Source: Dermacentor variabilis (lineage: Eukaryota > Arthropoda > Arachnida > Ixodida > Ixodidae). Taken from it: DNA of 64,000 nucleotides. The stretch lies in the NCBI RefSeq assembly GCF_050947875.1, contig NC_134568.1, forward strand, positions 261,930,115 through 261,994,114. The letters run 5' to 3'. Shown in pieces: positions 23,699 through 34,488 of the stretch (position 1 is its first letter; every line of letters starts with the position of its first letter). Below the pieces are notes generated by a model. That model was not told where the DNA came from and did not search any database. It was given only the letters and a program-made list of their open reading frames with translations. The position numbers and the translations under genes are program-made.

Positions 23699-24058
23699 TA
23701 GTCATATGATAAGAAGCCAGCGAACAAAGACACCAAGGACAGCATAGGGGAAATTACTTGTACGTAATAATTGAATTAAAGAAACGATAAATTAACGGAA
23801 ATTAAAATGGATGAAAAACAACTGGCCGCAGGTGGGGCACGAAGCCACGTCTTCGTATGACATGTGCACGTGCGATGCTGTCACCAATTGAGCTACCGCG
23901 GCGCCGTTTTCCCGTCCACTTTCTGAGGCATTTTATGTTTATCGTCTGGAACTAACCCTGGGAGTGTTAGCTAGTGTTTCTTCTTGTTCATTACACACCG
24001 AGGATCTCGAATCTGGCAGCATTGGTGCCTTCAGGTAGCATGTGTGGGTTCATTGACC
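23699..24058 (-). mobile_element. SINE-2, tRNA-derived
   Basis: On the minus strand, 23904-23823 reads as a tRNA-like head: GGTAGCTCAATTGGTGACAG (A-box region) and GGCTTCGTGCCCCACC (B-box region), with acceptor-like GCCGCG/CTGCGGC ends. The body continues leftward to an AAATTAATTT-rich tail near 23760. It is unlikely to be a functional tRNA: the arm lengths are irregular and an extra stretch lies between the D and T arms. It is a different tRNA ancestor from SINE-1. Confidence 0.65.
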
Positions 24059-24151
24059 AGTTGCCTTCACCCAGAAAGTTAACGTACACGTGAGGCCTGC
24101 GGCAGAATCTACCGCCAAGTCTCTTGATTGATGGCGGCGATAAAAATGAAC

Positions 24152-24678
<527 letters not shown>

Positions 24679-24984
24679 ATAGAGTAATTCATTGTCGTAT
24701 CGTTGTGTGCTACAGTATGTTAACTCTGGTTTCCTGAAAAAAAAAAAACTTAGTTCGGAGTGCAGCGGTTGTCTTGTAAGTTTATTCTATTCCTTTGTGC
24801 CATGTACTGTAAGCTGTTTCAACGTTTAAAAAAACACTGCTATAAGCTCTACTAAGTAACAAAGGACTTAATAAACAAAAGATAGAGCATGAAAGACTCT
24901 AACTCAAGGAATAAGATAGAATTTGCTGAATGATCAAAGCTGATAGATAAGAACAAAATAAATGCCATTCTAAATTGTAACTTC

Positions 24985-25170
24985 CGAAAGATTGATGAAC
25001 AGTAAAGAATGGGGCAGCATGAAATCGGTAAGAAGGAAACTTGGCATCGGAAAGAATAAGGTGTATATAGGGGAAGAAAAGCAATACAATCTCATCAGAA
25101 ATTTTGACGATATAGCAAAGGCAGCAAAGGAAGTCTATACTGCACTTAATTGTACATTACCTTTGGCAGC
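24985..25170 (+). pseudogene. RTE fragment, N-terminal linker (left part)
   Basis: The frame 24992-25177 includes RRKLGIGKNKVYIGEE and FDDIAKAAKEVYTALNCT, matching the linker of the intact RTE ORF (VKKKLGIGKNQMYALRD, DEIVQVAEEFYRDLYST). It breaks off where the BEL/Pao LTR begins. The remainder of the same domain order resumes at 44246, so this appears to be the left half of an RTE copy split by a later insertion. Confidence 0.75.
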
Positions 25171-25172
25171 CA

Positions 25173-25412
25173 TGTAACCGTGATTGGACGTAGTGGCGAA
25201 GACGATGTTAATAAGAGCAAAGAAATAACTCGCGCAAGAAGAAAGAAAGAACGAAGGGCGGCGATCAAGCCCGTGTGGCAGGGGAGTTCTTCGTTTTGTT
25301 GCTGGAATAAACGGCGGTGTAAGACGCGCTGCTCTTGGCCATTCAGGTGTACATTGTGCTTCACCGTACTTGAAGCCTGGTCTACCGGACAACGAGGTCC
25401 TCGGACATTACA
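25173..25412 (+). mobile_element. BEL/Pao 5' LTR (probable)
   Basis: The segment starts TGTAA and ends TTACA, a matched terminal pair usual for LTRs, and is followed after one base by a primer-binding-like site. The last ~95 bp (GTAAGACGCGCTGCTC to the end) recur at 44148-44243. The first part has no clear counterpart at the right side, so the left boundary is less certain than the right. Confidence 0.6.
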
Positions 25413-25413
25413 C

Positions 25414-25429
25414 TGGTGCTGAAACCCGG
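25414..25429 (+). promoter_or_regulatory. Primer-binding site candidate of BEL/Pao
   Basis: TGGTGCTGAAACCCGG begins one base after the LTR end. Its position and TGG start fit a tRNA 3'-end complement priming minus-strand DNA synthesis. The tRNA species was not determined. Confidence 0.6.
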
Positions 25430-25450
25430 AACCGGCTTTCGTGGAGGAAC

Positions 25451-26205
25451 ATGGAACGCCTCCGAAACGCGGGAGCGGCCCGGCGACGACATAGCGCTAA
25501 GATCATCAAAGAAGTTGATAATCTTCTAGCCAGCAATGTGTTCGATAATACGGGGTTTTGCAGCATTCTTCAGCGCCTCGAGAAAAAGCAACGACGAGCT
25601 CGCTAAGGCCAACGAAGCACTGCACGCAGAGGTGACTGATGGCGAGATGGCTGCTAAAATTGACTCTGTGCTGGAGTAAGAGGACCGCGCTGTGTGAGGC
25701 GTTGCTCTTTTGCGACATCACACCAAGGAGGTAACCCTCGGGACTTCGGCGACGTCAAGGCCCGGTGGTGTTGTACCAACTGAATCCTCTTTGTTGCGTC
25801 CAATAAGCACGAAAAAAAAAGCTCGCGTCGTGTCCGGATCGAGGCTTCCTACGCTAGACCTAACGAGATTCGACTGTTCCTCTACGAAATGGCCTCTATT
25901 TCTGGGACCTCTTTCGCCAGTCGGTACACGAGAACCCGTGACTTTAACAACGTCGGTCGGTTCCACTACCTCCGGTCTCTTCTAGAATGCCCGGCTGCAA
26001 AAGCTAACGCAGGCATACTGACGACAGAACGCAGTTACGAGGACGTCATTTCCATTTTGAAGGAGCGATTCGGAGGCGTGCGAATTACTGAAAAAAAAAA
26101 AAAACGCTAGGAAACTCTCCGCACTCTCCGCTCCGTCACTATGTCGGCGAGCGTTAGTACGCTGCATGAGAAGCCTCTCAGACTTTGTGCAAGTAAACCT
26201 CAGCA
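25451..26205 (+). pseudogene. BEL/Pao Gag, N-terminal part
   Basis: Degraded Gag of a BEL/Pao retrotransposon. The start ATG lies 39 bp after the LTR. Readable islands are ERLRNAGAARRRHSAKII, SILQRLEKKQRRAR, SGSRLPTLDLTRFD near 25840, then RFHYLRSLLECPAAKANAGI, TTERSYEDVISILKERFGGV and, to the insertion point, VNLS. Several shifts and stops occur, including a 14-A tract at 26090. The gene is cut at 26205 by the gypsy element and resumes at 34489. Confidence 0.8.
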
Positions 26206-26339
26206 TTAGAGGGCGCTACACGCTATGCTTTCTATATATATGGTGTAGTACAATAAATGTGTGCGGATTCGTTCGGTCAACATGGTTCCGAGTCACTTGT
26301 GTAGACGCGGCTAGCATCTGCCAGCACCCTGCATCGTAC
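26206..26339 (+). repeat. Gypsy 5' LTR
   Basis: It aligns with the right LTR over its length: GGGCGCTAC, ATGCTTTCTA, ATGGTGTAGT, CCAATAA-like polyadenylation word, GAGTCACTTGTG and GACGCGGCTA are shared. The left terminus is altered (TTAGAGGG versus TGTAGGG). It is followed directly by a TGTCAGAAGTGG primer-binding-like sequence at 26343-26354. Confidence 0.85.
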
Positions 26340-26374
26340 ACGGTGTCAGAAGTGGCCGCCGTTCGTTCTCTGTA

Positions 26375-26980
26375 ATGGTGAACAAGCCGGACGCTGCGTT
26401 TGTCGGGGTACCTGTACTTCAACAGCTACCGAGCTTCGACTTCGCCGACCCAAATACGGGGTCTACCTGGATTGAGCAGTTCGAGGACTATACATACGCC
26501 ACCGGATTGCCCCGAACTACCGACGAGGTTCGGGTACGAACGCTTCTTTATAGCATGGGTGTTCGAGCTCGACGCATGCTGGCGTCTTTCAACTAGTCGG
26601 CCGAAGAAGTTCAGTGGTACAGCGTTGTGAAAAGCAAGTTCGACTCGTCTTTCGTGCATCCGCTAAACGAAGTTCACGAAAGTTATCGTTTTCACAACCG
26701 GATGCAGCAACGAAACGAAAGCGTCGATGCTTTTTATTCCGTGATGCGAAACATGGTAAAAACATGCAACTACGGCTCAGCGTCCGTCGCCGACAGGCTC
26801 GTTCGAGACCGATTTATCTTTGGTTTGTTGGACAGCAGGTTATAGGAACAACTCTGCCGCACTTCTGACTTGACGTTAGATAAAGCGCTTCAGCATGCAT
26901 GCAGTGGATGGACAGTGGGGGCTAGTTTCGGTATCGGCAATAAAGCGTCGCCATGACACCGGTAGCCAAAGGAAAATTCA
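26375..26980 (+). pseudogene. Gypsy Gag, capsid region
   Basis: The capsid-type Gag region is read as FVGVPVLQQLPSFDFADP, STWIEQFEDYTYATGL, and, after a TAG near 26597, EVQWYSVVKSKFDSSF and FHNRMQQRNESVDAFYSVMR. The last part carries the conserved aromatic-Arg spacing of retrotransposon Gag, and DRLVRDRFIFGLLDSRL follows. Further stops lie beyond. The expected CCHC knuckle is not adjacent: it appears at 31010-31100 beyond the THAP block, in an altered form. Confidence 0.8.
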
Positions 26981-27119
26981 ATAACTTATGCATATGTGGC
27001 TCCATCTTTTCAACATATATAGCAATAAAGTAAGGTGATGCAATTATGTGTAGAAATAAAATGTACTTTAGGCTAGCTTCTTTTTCGGCGTCTTATTTCT
27101 TTATTAGTCGCTTCATTTG

Positions 27120-27263
27120 CTGCACCAACGGCTGGCGCTCTCACTCTTATCGCTTCTGCTGCCATTTTGTTCGTCTGTTCCTGCCGCTTTCTATGCGCGT
27201 GCATGTTTGTTCGTATGCTGTGCCGTTAAAAATTTTCTTTCTGTGCCTGCGAACGTACCGACA
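27120..27263 (+). promoter_or_regulatory. Possible promoter/5' UTR of the THAP gene
   Basis: The region upstream of the THAP ATG contains pyrimidine-rich initiator-like sequence (CGCTCTCACTCTTATCGC) and, on the minus strand, AAAATGGCAGCAG, a YY1-like core often found downstream of TATA-less starts. No TATA box is evident. The assignment is tentative. Confidence 0.25.
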
Positions 27264-29596
27264 ATGTCGCAAAAACTGAGGAAAGGACACAAGGCGTGTA
27301 GCGCGGCTGTGCGGTGTGCCGACTCGGGGGAGCAAAACAAGGACGAAATTTTTCATTTTCCCAGCGAACGAGAGGTAAGCACACGTTTTCTGCATGCGTC
27401 ATGAAGCAACAAGCGCTATACTCGTCAAAACAGCTATAGGACAAAACGAAAGGTCTTCCGCGGTTTTTTCAAGTGAATATCTTTTTTGATCTGACGCGGC
27501 ACATTTTTCGGAGGTGTTGTAAGACAATAAGCTACTTGTTGACAGTTGCACATAAGCCGATTGACCCTAGCTGACGCGCAGGAGGAAATTTCGCTTCGGT
27601 AAATGTTAGCGGTGTCTCCTTTTTTTCTCGAGTAGTAGAAAACTTGCTATGTATATTTGCCGAAGGTGTTTGAATGCTTGCTGTACAAACTGGTTACGCT
27701 GGAGAACATTCCGGTGACCAGTTTTTTCATGTGTCATTACCACCTTTGAAGTTCATGAACACGGCAGAAGACGGAAAAGAAATCGGTTACGTAGCAATCG
27801 CCGTTTGCGTTTTGAATTACAAGAAGTTCGAGTTACCTGTGTGACGACCTAGGTTCTCTTCACTTTTAAGCCTGTGCCCAGAAGGCCAGAATTTTTTCGT
27901 CGCTTCTTCGTACTCTCAACTTTGGTTTCGCTTTTAGGTGTTCTTTTATCATGAACACGCGGTATTTTCCCCATATCGCGAAATTACGCTAAAGGGGGAG
28001 TCCTGGTGGGGCGTACATGGCAGCAGATGTACAACAGCTACCGCCTCTGCTCGGACCACTTGACAGGAAGGGTCCTCGCCGACCCGTCCAAAGCAAGTCT
28101 GTTGCAGTCTGCTGTGCCGGTTGTTAGAGTAGAAGAGTGGTCTCTGATCGATGAAGGTAAGGAAAACAAGTTATTAGTAATTGCGAATCTGTCTTTCTGT
28201 TGTTAATTATTTTCGTACAGAAACCACTTCACAGGGTATGGCGCAAGTGCCATGAGCACGGCGAGTGCTGTCTTTTCCTGGTCGTTTGCTTCGGCGTCGG
28301 GCGCCATGTGACGTTACGCAGGAAAATTTGCTGCGCGTGCGCCAAGAAGCCGCGTGCTTGTCGGTATCTTTTAATAGCTAGCTCGTCTGCGGTGCGCGAT
28401 GTTCTCGATTATAGACTAAACTAAATGCCCAAACAGTTTTCGCTGACAATGAGCGAATTCGCGTTCCTAAGAAGTCGCGCCGCGCTTGGCGCTACAGTAT
28501 ACGATACGGCGGAGGCAGTTCTTGCCGCGCTCTGCCGTGTTTTCCCTAACCTTTGTTTGCTTCTTTATAGCAGAAATTTTTCCGCAGCAAGAATTCCAAT
28601 ACTCAGTTGGCAAGCAGCTTTAAAATATTGCAAGTTAGTTTTCCTCTCACGAGTATATTGCAGAAAAATGAAGCCAAAGTAATAAAACGCTCAATTACCT
28701 ATATTAATCAAAAACTTTCATCGATCAAAAGAACGCGCTCTCAAAATCTGTTGCCTAGTATTCTCAGCCAGCTATTGCGAATATATACATGAATGTATGT
28801 TACATGTTACATGAATATATAGCAGCAGTAAAACTTGGAAATTTGATAATTAAATTTTGGAGGCATATGTGTATATTAAATGCTGTAACCAAATGTAATC
28901 AGAACTGATCTGCATAGATGGAAAGTACTATTTTACTAAAGGAGTTCTGTTTTTTGTCACATACACTAGAAATTTGATAATGATCAGGCTTTTCACATCA
29001 TGTTTCCATAAATGTGAAGCGATGTCATATGGCACGCATTTGTTGGCAGTGTAATTCGCTTTACAGTGGAACATCACATTCAAGCATAGACAGGACGCTG
29101 CACTTGTCCTGTGTGCCTGTGTGCAGTGTTTCTTTACACAGCATGCAACTTGACACAGCATGCATCAGCCCAGCAAGATGTTCTGATGATGTATCTGTTT
29201 TCACAGGTTCTACACCCCCGCAGCGAGGGCTAAAGCGGTAAAAATACAAACCAGATACCACAGGTGTCATCAACTGACTGAGGAATGATGCACAATGTAT
29301 CGCAAGTCAGCGAAGTTATAAAGCTGCCGAAAGATTTACCCTTGTGAAAGAGAGAAGTTTCTGTATCATGTAAGCCCAGAGTACCGAGTCTTGGGAAGCC
29401 AGGTGGCACTCCATCATCGCAAGAGGAAGAAAAGGACATGAAGAAATATTTTTTGGAGCACGTTGGTGTGGTCACGCAATTGTGCGATGTGAGCCTATGG
29501 GCTGTGTTAAAGAAAGTGCATAATGTACGTTCAGCGTATAAGAGGAACGTCTTGAACACCATTCAAAAGAGAATCGTTCTGAGCAGGTTGCGTTGA
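27264..29596 (+). pseudogene. THAP-domain protein gene, intron-containing, decayed
   Basis: THAP is a C2CH zinc DNA-binding domain found in host regulators and in P-element and Kolobok transposases. Exon 1 (27264-27374) gives SQKLRKGHKACSAAVRCAD and EIFHFPSERE and ends at a GAG/GTAAGC donor in phase 0. Exon 2 (about 27990-28155) gives RTWQQMYNSYRLCSDHLTG, then the AVPVV motif matching the family AVPTIF position, and ends at a GAAG/GTAAGG donor. Exon 3 starts after TTTTCACAG at 29207 and keeps frame (EGSTPPQRGLKR) before a TAA. The frame is broken again, then open from about 29350 to 29596 (YFLEHVGVVTQLCDVSLW). The first zinc pair has five residues between cysteines and the exon 2 acceptor is unclear. 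Premature stops imply a pseudogene or missed introns. Confidence 0.7.
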
Positions 29597-31009
29597 TGCA
29601 TTGAATGCAGCCGACTTGCGTTGCTTTTAAAAGTATGTCCCGATGTCCAGAAGCTACGATTCAATATCTTTGTCCATCACTCTGTCCTTGTCCAACCTCT
29701 ACCATCGATCAACCGCCGATTGGCACATTCTTTTCCTGCATTTACTATTTCTCGACAGAAAACTTGGGGCTATTTGTTGTTATTGTCTTGGAAATGTGCC
29801 ATTTATGCCTAGGTAACGATAGATCAAACTAAGTGCAATACAAAGTTTAAGAAACATCTCTAACATGCTCGTGAGGAATTCCGTAATGATGCCTTATTCG
29901 GAACGTTACAGATCTGAATGAAGCTTTAGATGTCTTAAATGTTGTATCGCGAAACAAAACCACATATGAAACAATACTGTACATATTTTCAATATAACTT
30001 GCGGACTATTTATCGACATATTAGCACAAGGAGAGCTATGCAGGAATATGACTAGGTATAGCACGTTGTTTGGACTAGCAGGTATACCCGTCGTATGGAA
30101 TAAAAAAGGAAGTTGTTTTATTGGTATACGAAAAAGGTGGATCTGCTGCTCTTGCTAATCTTTTTTGTTATTCACAAATAACTGTTGCGACAAAAATTGC
30201 TTTGGTGGAATTGTGTTGTGTACAGCAAAGAAACACGGCATCTGTAGCAATTCTCTTTCTATGAGAAATTGTAGGAAACTATCTTATGTATGTATGATCG
30301 CAATACAGAATGCGCCCATTTGTACTAAATGATGAGATAATCAGCTCTACATAATTGTGTTGTGTGTTGAATGCCTTGCTGTGCGATAGTTTGCTAATAA
30401 AACTGTAAATAAACCACATTTTTCTGCCTACTTCAGTTTTGCCGAAACAACATAGCCGCGCGCCATGGCCTGCTGGCTCGCACATCTTGAACAGGAAAAG
30501 ATAACGTCACACAGATGCGTTGCACATATGTTGCGAGTACGAAAAGAAAGCTAGAAGGCGAAGGGTGCTGAAAAGAAGATATGAAACAGGAAAACAATCT
30601 GAAAAAAAAAAATGCAAGCGGTGTTGGTTTCCGTTGGCGCCTGCAGAGAAAGTGGTGTGCTCATGGAGCGCATAGCGGGCAAGTAGAATGGCGTTTTCCC
30701 CATCATCAAGACCGCAGCCATGGCAGCATGCTTGATTTTTTTTCTTATCTCGGAGTTTGGCCTACCAAGTACCAGGGGAGAAATTGGCGCTCGTGATAAA
30801 ATTGCCGTTTACCTGGGGAGTATACCAGCTGACATATCCGTGTGCACGGCTGCACGAGGATGCCGAACGAGAAAAACGTGAACGAGAAACCACTTATCTG
30901 GGCCAATCGCCGTTGATGCAGCGAAACACAGGCTAGCGAGAAGGCAGTCACGTAATCAACCGTCGGGATCAAGAGAAACGCTCCTCGCCTGCGCTCACAG
31001 ATCGCGTCA

Positions 31010-31548
31010 CTACTGCGGGCGAGAAGAGTATCAGCGGGAATTTTGTCCTTCGAAGAAAACAAAGTTTCGCAAAAAGAAAGGACACCTTGAAGCAGTTTGC
31101 TTAGCCAAACAACGCTTGCAAAGCCGACAGTCGCATGCCATCGAGCTTCATGCTGTCATGACCAGCCAGGAAGCAAACGCTAAGTTTGGGTCCACGTGAA
31201 TGAAGTCCCACTTAAGTTCAAGGTCGACTCATGAGCGGAAGTTACCATCGTTGCAAGCCCTTTTTCGGGAGCACTGCCGCGACTCGAAAAACCGGAGGGT
31301 ATTCTCACTGGTTCAGGAAATTTTCCATTGAAAGTAACTGGCGAATTCACAGCTACGTTGGAGTAGAAGAGCCGCACTTGCGTACAGTCAGTATACGTCA
31401 CGCCTTCGCAGTCTACACATTTACTAGGCTATCCTGGCATTGGGAGTCGTGTAGTTCATCGACGCGGCACAGCGCCATGAAAAGCAAGCCAACTCTGCAA
31501 GCGACGCAACCCTTGGCAAGGACATCGTCGAAGGGCTTGGTACCGTAG
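31010..31548 (+). pseudogene. Gypsy CCHC region and protease zone, degraded
   Basis: HYCGREEYQREFCPS is followed by KKTKFRKKKGHLEAVC, an eroded pair of zinc knuckles in which two cysteines of the second are lost. The following 400 bp should hold the aspartic protease, but I cannot read a clear Asp-Thr/Ser-Gly motif. Frames are short and shift repeatedly. Confidence 0.6.
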
Positions 31549-32360
31549 GGGAGGAGAATACTATTCGACTCAAGCCAAATGCCAGGCCATTTGCTCTAAG
31601 TGTACCTAGCAGAATTCCTATTCTTCTGTACAAACAGGTAAAGAAGGAGCTGGATCAGATGGAAAAACAAGGTATAATCAGGCGCATTACGAAGCCGACG
31701 TCATGGTGTGCCAGTCTGGTCGCTGTACCGAATGCATCAGGCGGTATCCGGATATGTGGGGACTTAACGAAGCTCAACAAAGAAGTTATCCGTGAAAGAC
31801 ATGTGCTTCCAGCGGTTGAATGGGTACTCGGGCAACTGGGCGACATAAGAGTGTTCTCGAAGCTGGACGCCACAGCAGGATTTCACCATGTGCAATTGTC
31901 CCAAGAATTCCAAGAGTATACCACATTCATCGCGCCATTTGGACGCTACTGCTACTGTTGTCTACCTTTTGGCCTGACTTTTGCAGCGGAGTATTTCCAG
32001 AGAGAAATAACTCGAATTCTGGAGGGACAGCCGAACGTCCTCAACATGATGGATGACACTCTATTTTTACGTACAGACCGAGAAGAGCACGACAATCGAC
32101 TTGTGGAGGTTCTTGAACGTCTGAGGAGAGCCGGAGTTAAAACTCAACAAGTCAACATGCTGCTTCGATCAAGACAAAGTAGAGTTTCTGGGTGTGGACA
32201 TAGACGCCAACGGTATCTCGCCAAGTCCCAGCAAACTCGAAGCACTGCGCAACTTGGAACCAGCAACTTGGAACCAGCCAAGGACGTTGCTGAGTTTAGG
32301 TGCTTCTTCGACTTCGCTAATTATATTGGTCGCTTTCTGCCCAACCTTTCGTAGGCAACC
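31549..32360 (+). pseudogene. Gypsy reverse transcriptase
   Basis: The RT copies genomic RNA into DNA. The frame gives LKPNARPFALSVPSRIPILL, YKQVKKELDQMEKQGIIRRI, TSWCASLVAVPNASGGIRIC, VFSKLDATAGFHHVQLSQE (first catalytic Asp), FGRYCYCCLPFGLTFAAEYF and VLNMMDDTLFL (catalytic MMDD intact). After about 32140 a shift moves the EFLGVDIDANGISPSPSK part to another frame. Lys-Leu-Asp-Ala and Met-Asp-Asp support Ty3/gypsy rather than Copia or BEL. Confidence 0.9.
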
Positions 32361-33067
32361 AATCCTATTCGCACCTTGCTAGGCGATCAGAATTCATGGC
32401 ACTAGGGACCGCATCAAAAGACCGCTTTTAATCGGATAAAGACGATGCTCACCTCCGACCTGTGCGTTGCGAAGTATCATCCCGGTCCTAACACCATTGT
32501 TTCATGCGACACTAGCTCATTTGCATTGGGAACTGTTCTTCTGCAGGAAGAAACATAGGGGGAGCGACGCGCGGTAGCGTTGGCATGCAGGTCGCTAACT
32601 GAAGCGGAGCAGTGCTACAGCCAAGCAGAGAAAGAGGTGTTGGTGGTAGCATGGGCAGTGCGCCGTTTTAACCAGTACGTGCGTGGCCTAAACTTCATGG
32701 TAGAAAGCGATTACCAGCCACTGGTAACACTACTAACGCCATGCCCCCTGGTAGTCAAAAGTTTTGCATGAAACTTATGCGCCACCAACTTAGCGTGGTC
32801 TACGTTCCTCGCAAACAGCTAGCCACTGCGGATACTCTTTCAAGTGCTCCGCATGAGAAGCTGTCGATTAGTCCAGGGATGTGGTAGAGGAATTCGTGGA
32901 ATTTCAAGTTGCTACGGTCACGGACACGAAGCTGGTTACTATAGGTGCTGTTTGCAGGCACCAAGAACTGGGCTCGGAATGCGACCAGCTCGTCAAATAC
33001 TGCACCCAGGGCTGGCCTCCTCAAGACAGGCTGCCGGAGCACATCAAGAAGTGCTGGAGCCATCCAG
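32361..33067 (+). pseudogene. Gypsy RNase H and connection to integrase
   Basis: Islands are KYHPGPNTIVSCDTSSFAL (first Asp of RNase H), RAVALACRSLTEAEQCYSQ (Glu in EAEQ), EKEVLVVAWAVRRFNQYVRG, and MVESDYQPLVTLL (third Asp). A TAG follows LLQEET and further shifts follow. At 32881-33067 the connection reads EEFVEFQVATVTDTKL and GWPPQDRLPEHIKKCW, which abuts the SINE insertion. Confidence 0.85.
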
Positions 33068-33075
33068 GTGATCTA

Positions 33076-33200
33076 GATTTAGGTGCACGTTAAAGGACCC
33101 CAGGGGGTCGAAATTTCCGGAGTCCTCCACTACGGCGTGCCTCATAATCAGAAAGTGGTTCTGGCACGTAACACCCCATAATTTAATTTTTTTTATCGAA
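33076..33200 (+). mobile_element. SINE-1, 5'-truncated, with 8-bp target duplication
   Basis: GTGATCTA flanks the insert at 33068-33075 and 33201-33208. The body is ATTTAGGTGCACGTTAAAGG through CCTCATAATCAGAAAGTGG to a CCCATAATTTAATTTTTTTT tail. It interrupts the gypsy connection region, so it is younger than the gypsy insertion. Confidence 0.92.
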
Positions 33201-33208
33201 GTGATCTA

Positions 33209-34351
33209 TCTCTCTTTGTGCAGTGGCATCCCGCTAAAAGGAAATCGCTTTGTGATTCCGGCTTCGCTGCAAAAGGATACGCTCGAACTTATCCATGAAG
33301 GCCACCAGGGAATTAACCGATTCTGCCTGAGGGCCTAGGATTCCGTGTAGTGGTACAGACTTTCGCAGCAAATACAGGACAGAGTCATTCGCTAGACAGC
33401 GTAGTGACACGAGCGCAAAGAAGTGAGCCTTTGGTGGTAAAGAAGACGCCAGCGCAAGCGTGCCAATTCAGAAGTACGAATGAACTTTAGTTACATGGGA
33501 CACAAGTACATACTAGTAGTTGATTAGCGTTCTCGGTACCCTGAAGTAATCTACATCCGAAGCACAAACGCTGAGGCGGTAATCAATGCAGTCAAAAGCA
33601 TTTTTGCTCGTTTTCGCATTTCCGCAGTAGTACGAAGCGATAATGGACCGCAGTTTGCGTCATATGCCTTTGCAGCTTTTGCGAAGTGCTATGGCTTCCA
33701 ACACATCACCTCAAGTCTAAACTACCCGCAGTTAAGTGGGGAACTTGAAAGGATGGTGCGCACGATCAAATAATTGTTTGCGAAAGCAGACCATCCTTTT
33801 CTGGCTCTTCTGCCGTACAGAGGCACTGCAGGCGTCACGGGGTTCAACCCAGCGCAGCTACTCTTTGGCCGCAGCATGCGAACCATGCCTCCCTAGACAG
33901 TGGACCACCTGGAACCGAATTGGCCTGCGCCAGGCGATGTCAAGTACCAAGACGAAGAGTTGAGAAGGTGGTAGAAGAAAGACTTCGACTGTCTTTCCTC
34001 CGCCGCAGCTGGGAAATACGGTGTGGGTACGAAACGTCAAGGATACGGCGTGTGTTCTCAGCCCTGCCTCCAAGCCCCACTCGTACATCGTGTAAACACC
34101 CAGCGCGGCACTTGTGTGTAATAGGGTGCATATAGTGCCTATTCAGACCCAACGATGAGCCAGATCAGAGTGAAATCCACAAGGATCACGAAGAACGGAC
34201 CACAGTAACAAACGCCACAGCAAGAGCGACACCACGGTCTCCAATGATCGCGGAGTGAGAATCACCAGATTTTGGCGTCTAGTGAAGACTCCGAGAAGAC
34301 TAGACTTATGAAGTGTTTGGTTATTCTTGTGTGCACATCTCGGGGGAGAGA
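33209..34351 (+). pseudogene. Gypsy integrase and C-terminus
   Basis: The integrase inserts the cDNA. Readable parts are GNRFVIPASLQKDTLELIHE and HQGINRFCLRA (HHCC-zone remnants), then the core: a VD-type first Asp near 33525, EVIYIRSTNAEAVINAV, VVRSDNGPQFASYAFAAF (second Asp) and YPQLSGELERMVRTIK (Glu), then HPFLALLPYRGTAGVTGFNP with LLFGRSMRT. Stops follow IK and MPP. Past 33960 the reading decays, ending before the polypurine tract at 34341-34351. Confidence 0.85.
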
Positions 34352-34485
34352 TGTAGGGCGCTACGCGTCATGCTTTCTACATGTATGGTGTAGTCCAATA
34401 ATGGTGTGGGGGTTCGTTTGGTGAACATGGCTCCGAGTCACTTGTGCCGACGCGGCTAACGTGAGTCAGCAGCGTTCATCCTACA
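34352..34485 (+). repeat. Gypsy 3' LTR
   Basis: It starts TGTAGGGCGCTACGCGTC after the purine tract and ends TACA. It pairs with 26206-26339 and differs at scattered positions, so the insertion is not very recent. Confidence 0.88.
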
Positions 34486-34488
34486 GCA

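Larger units (their letters stand above)
26990..31000 (+). other. ~4-kb block carrying a THAP gene, inserted between gypsy Gag and CCHC
   Basis: Gypsy Gag similarity stops near 26960 and its zinc knuckle resumes near 31010. Everything between lacks gypsy coding. The block contains a THAP-domain pseudogene with plausible GT-AG introns (27264-29596), a candidate upstream promoter zone, and about 1.4 kb of unassigned 3' sequence. I looked for terminal inverted repeats and target duplications at the edges and found none convincing, so both boundaries are approximate. Retained introns in sense orientation argue for insertion as DNA rather than capture of a spliced transcript. Confidence 0.6.
26206..34488 (+). 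mobile_element. Ty3/gypsy LTR element inserted in BEL Gag
   Basis: An 8.3-kb element bounded by ~134-bp direct repeats (26206-26339 and 34352-34485). It holds Gag, CCHC, RT, RNase H and integrase in the usual gypsy order, plus two later insertions: a ~4-kb THAP-containing block (about 26990-31000) and a SINE (33076-33200). AGCA sits at 26202-26205 and 34485-34488 as a probable 4-bp target duplication. Joining the two flanks restores the BEL Gag frame. A polypurine tract (CGGGGGAGAGA) precedes the right LTR. The coding parts have stops throughout. Confidence 0.88.

Noticed and set aside
23823..23904. A genuine tRNA gene
   Set aside because: A and B boxes are present, but the inter-box spacing and arms do not fold as a normal tRNA, and it is embedded in a SINE-like body with an AT-rich tail.
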